From the NCBI GenBank assembly GCA_030602865.1, contig JAUVYX010000031.1, positions 1 through 8,306 on the forward strand: a stretch of 8,306 nt of DNA, given 5' to 3'. The translations under genes were made by a program, and so were the position numbers. This stretch comes from Dehalococcoidia bacterium (GTDB taxonomy: Bacteria > Chloroflexota > Dehalococcoidia > GIF9 > AB-539-J10). Under the pieces are notes generated by a model, which was not told the DNA's origin, made no database searches, and saw only the letters and a program-made list of their open reading frames with translations. Positions 6,940 to 8,306 of the stretch are shown one piece after another (position 1 is the first letter of the stretch; every line of letters begins with the position of its first letter).

Positions 6940-8004
6940 CTACGATGCCCGGGGTTGTTCCTCTAATGCACTTAGTAATTCAGCGTAGCTTGTCATCTTT
7001 TCTACCCTACTTACAAAGTTATTAAGTGTAGGGCTCTCTGCCCTGAGTTGTTGTAAGTCGTGGTAGATTGGACTGACAGAAGCAGGAGAGTCTCCATATA
7101 TGCCATGGAAAGCAAAATAGGCCTGGTTTAATTTACGGATATAATAACCATGTGCAATAAAATACATCCTTCTCTTTTCCATATAGTACTCAGCCTCAAC
7201 AATCTTCCCCTGTGACAAATAGTAATCCGCTATTTTTCGAGTTTCACTCATTTCATCGTAGAAATTAAATCCCTGAGAATTATTGGCAGGTGCCTTATCT
7301 TCCTCCCCCTTATAATATATTTTTATTATCTCAGCACCAATTTCCCGACTAACCATGCCCACAAACGTTTCATTCAAGACTATTATTTCAGGATCCTGTT
7401 GAAGACCAATTGAATCAAGAAAATATCGAAAGCCCAATGGTCTGAACGCCAGATATTGATGAAACCATTCTTCAACCGCGATATTAAGCGTATTTGTCAA
7501 AGAGAGATTATCGCTAACTATTGGGGGACAGACAGCACCAAAGCCGCCAAGTTCGACTACAAGTGAAGATACTCCCAAACTATCCACCTTTGCCTCTATC
7601 CTCTCCATTTCCTTCACATCAAGATGTTGACTTAAGAGAAACCTGTCAGCATATGCAATTCTATCCCTCGGTGATATCACCAGAAGACTAGGAGGTTTCC
7701 CAATCTCAACAAGAACAGGAGGAAAGGAACCTATACCATTATCTTTTAGTACGGTCCCCATTTCATTACTAAGCTTTACCGCAGGTTTCACTTCTGCATC
7801 AACACTGAGTAAAACATCTGGTAAAGAAGACAGCGTCTGTAATTCCCATGATACGTAATTAAAAGCATAAGGCCTGGTTATTCTATGTATCTGATAGTGA
7901 ATACCCCCCACGTAAGGCATACTTACAGTAAAGAACAAAACAACGCCAACAAGTATGAGTATACTACCCAGAGTGATCATCCGGAAACGTGATAGGTTCT
8001 TCAT
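6940..8004 (-). CDS. membrane-anchored protein with gluzincin-like (aminopeptidase-like) layout
   Basis: 354 residues. A short basic N-terminus (KNLSRFR) and one helix (about 9-28) look like an uncleaved signal anchor, placing the rest outside the cytoplasm. The middle contains AVEEWFHQYLAF (EEWFH at 178-182) and, 29 residues later, NETFVGMVSREIG (211-223). The C-terminal half has RKLNQAYFAFHGIYG (290-304) and a final helical segment. This order resembles predicted gluzincin aminopeptidases (COG4324/PF10023-like), which carry HExxH, then NE(S/A)FA, then LNNAR and a tyrosine- or glycine-rich stretch. Here the first zinc His is Glu (EExxH), so zinc hydrolase activity is uncertain. A coiled or helical stretch (about 250-290) joins the two parts. 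The start at 8002-8004 has no strong Shine-Dalgarno, but starting later would cut into the anchor's positive flank. I infer remote homology from motif order; no characterised orthologue is recognised. Confidence 0.85.
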   Translation of the reverse strand: MKNLSRFRMITLGSILILVGVVLFFTVSMPYVGGIHYQIHRITRPYAFNYVSWELQTLSSLPDVLLSVDAEVKPAVKLSNEMGTVLKDNGIGSFPPVLVEIGKPPSLLVISPRDRIAYADRFLLSQHLDVKEMERIEAKVDSLGVSSLVVELGGFGAVCPPIVSDNLSLTNTLNIAVEEWFHQYLAFRPLGFRYFLDSIGLQQDPEIIVLNETFVGMVSREIGAEIIKIYYKGEEDKAPANNSQGFNFYDEMSETRKIADYYLSQGKIVEAEYYMEKRRMYFIAHGYYIRKLNQAYFAFHGIYGDSPASVSPIYHDLQQLRAESPTLNNFVSRVEKMTSYAELLSALEEQPRAS

Positions 8005-8072
8005 TTTTATTGGTTTATGATACGCTTTCAGTGAAGTAGAAAAACATGCTTTAAATATTACCTTTACTGTTC

Positions 8073-8101
8073 ATTATAACAATGAAGCCTATCGTTATTA
8101 A
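8073..8101 (-). promoter_or_regulatory. candidate promoter of the gluzincin-like gene
   Basis: On the minus strand TTAATA (8096-8101, four of six matches) and a perfect TATAAT (8073-8078) are 17 bases apart. Transcription would start near 8066, giving a leader of about 62 bases. The -10 overlaps a 6-bp inverted repeat, TTCATT and AATGAA (8070-8086). If real, the gene is transcribed independently of the small membrane protein upstream. Confidence 0.5.
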
Positions 8102-8132
8102 ACGAGTATAGATGACTTATCCAAAGCCAAAG

Positions 8133-8306
8133 CTATTTCTTTTTGCTATCACCTGAATTATTCTTCTTTGTTGCCAAAGGGATGATAAAAAATATACAGG
8201 CAACAAAGAAAATAATGCTACCAATTAAATATAAAACATCACCATTTTTGATACCTGCAGCTATAAAAAAACAGGCACACACCAAGAACAAACCCCATCC
8301 CCAAAA
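8133..8306 (-). CDS. small two-helix membrane protein, N-terminus beyond the window
   Basis: The minus-strand frame is open from the right edge (8306) to a TAG at 8133-8135 and gives 57 residues. It reads WGWGLFLVCACFFIAAGI, a short polar turn KNGD, then VLYLIGSIIFFVACIFFIIP and a basic, hydrophilic tail ATKKNNSGDSKKK. That is two membrane helices in a hairpin with a Lys-rich C-terminus, presumably facing the cytoplasm. The clean helix-turn-helix pattern and charged end make a chance frame unlikely. The start lies off the window; full length is probably only slightly longer. It reads in the same direction as the gluzincin-like gene, 128 bp upstream of it. Function is unknown, and the family is not identified. 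Confidence 0.7.
   Translation of the reverse strand, partial: FWGWGLFLVCACFFIAAGIKNGDVLYLIGSIIFFVACIFFIIPLATKKNNSGDSKKK

Noticed and set aside
1..8306. A multi-gene defence, toxin-antitoxin, mobile or CRISPR system
   Set aside because: The recognised genes are housekeeping and on alternating strands. There are no transposase, integrase, nuclease, spacer-repeat or terminal-repeat signals.

Overview
The window looks like chromosomal DNA from an AT-leaning, free-living bacterium. The best guess is Chloroflexota, class Dehalococcoidia or a relative. This rests on three things: the wording of the FtsH protease domain (an [19 protein letters not shown] stretch), an orphan TIM-barrel-like protein with an acidic tail, and a membrane-anchored gluzincin-like protein. 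All three resemble proteins I associate with that class, but without a search the assignment is inference. No phage, IS, CRISPR, tRNA or rRNA signal is visible.

Layout, left to right: (1) 1-1689 (+), FtsH AAA+ membrane protease, its N-terminus cut by the window edge. (2) 1715-3388 (-), methionyl-tRNA synthetase, convergent with ftsH across 25 bp and using a TTG start behind a perfect AGGAGG. (3) 3389-3712, a divergent control region with a near-consensus promoter for the next gene. (4) 3713-4858 (+), a GuaB3-type IMP dehydrogenase without CBS domains. (5) 4902-5681 (-), an unrecognised protein with eight evenly spaced beta-strand-like segments (a predicted TIM barrel) and a Gly-Glu tail coded by a hexanucleotide repeat. 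(6) 5682-6015, a second divergent control region carrying a perfect 11+3+11 palindrome around a TATAAT. (7) 6016-6897 (+), a ten-helix EamA/DMT-family transporter. (8) 6940-8004 (-), a membrane-anchored protein with a gluzincin-like layout in which the first His of HExxH is Glu. (9) 8133-8306 (-), the C-terminal end of a small two-helix membrane protein that runs off the right edge.

Strands alternate (+ - + - + - -), so there is almost no operon structure. Most genes appear to have their own promoter and are read alone. The known functions are housekeeping: membrane protein quality control (FtsH), translation (MetG), guanine nucleotide synthesis (GuaB3) and small-molecule transport (EamA). 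I do not see a multi-gene defence or mobile system. The places most worth a second look are the orphan TIM barrel with its variable-looking acidic tail, the atypical gluzincin-like protein, the GuaB3 and the palindromic promoter region.
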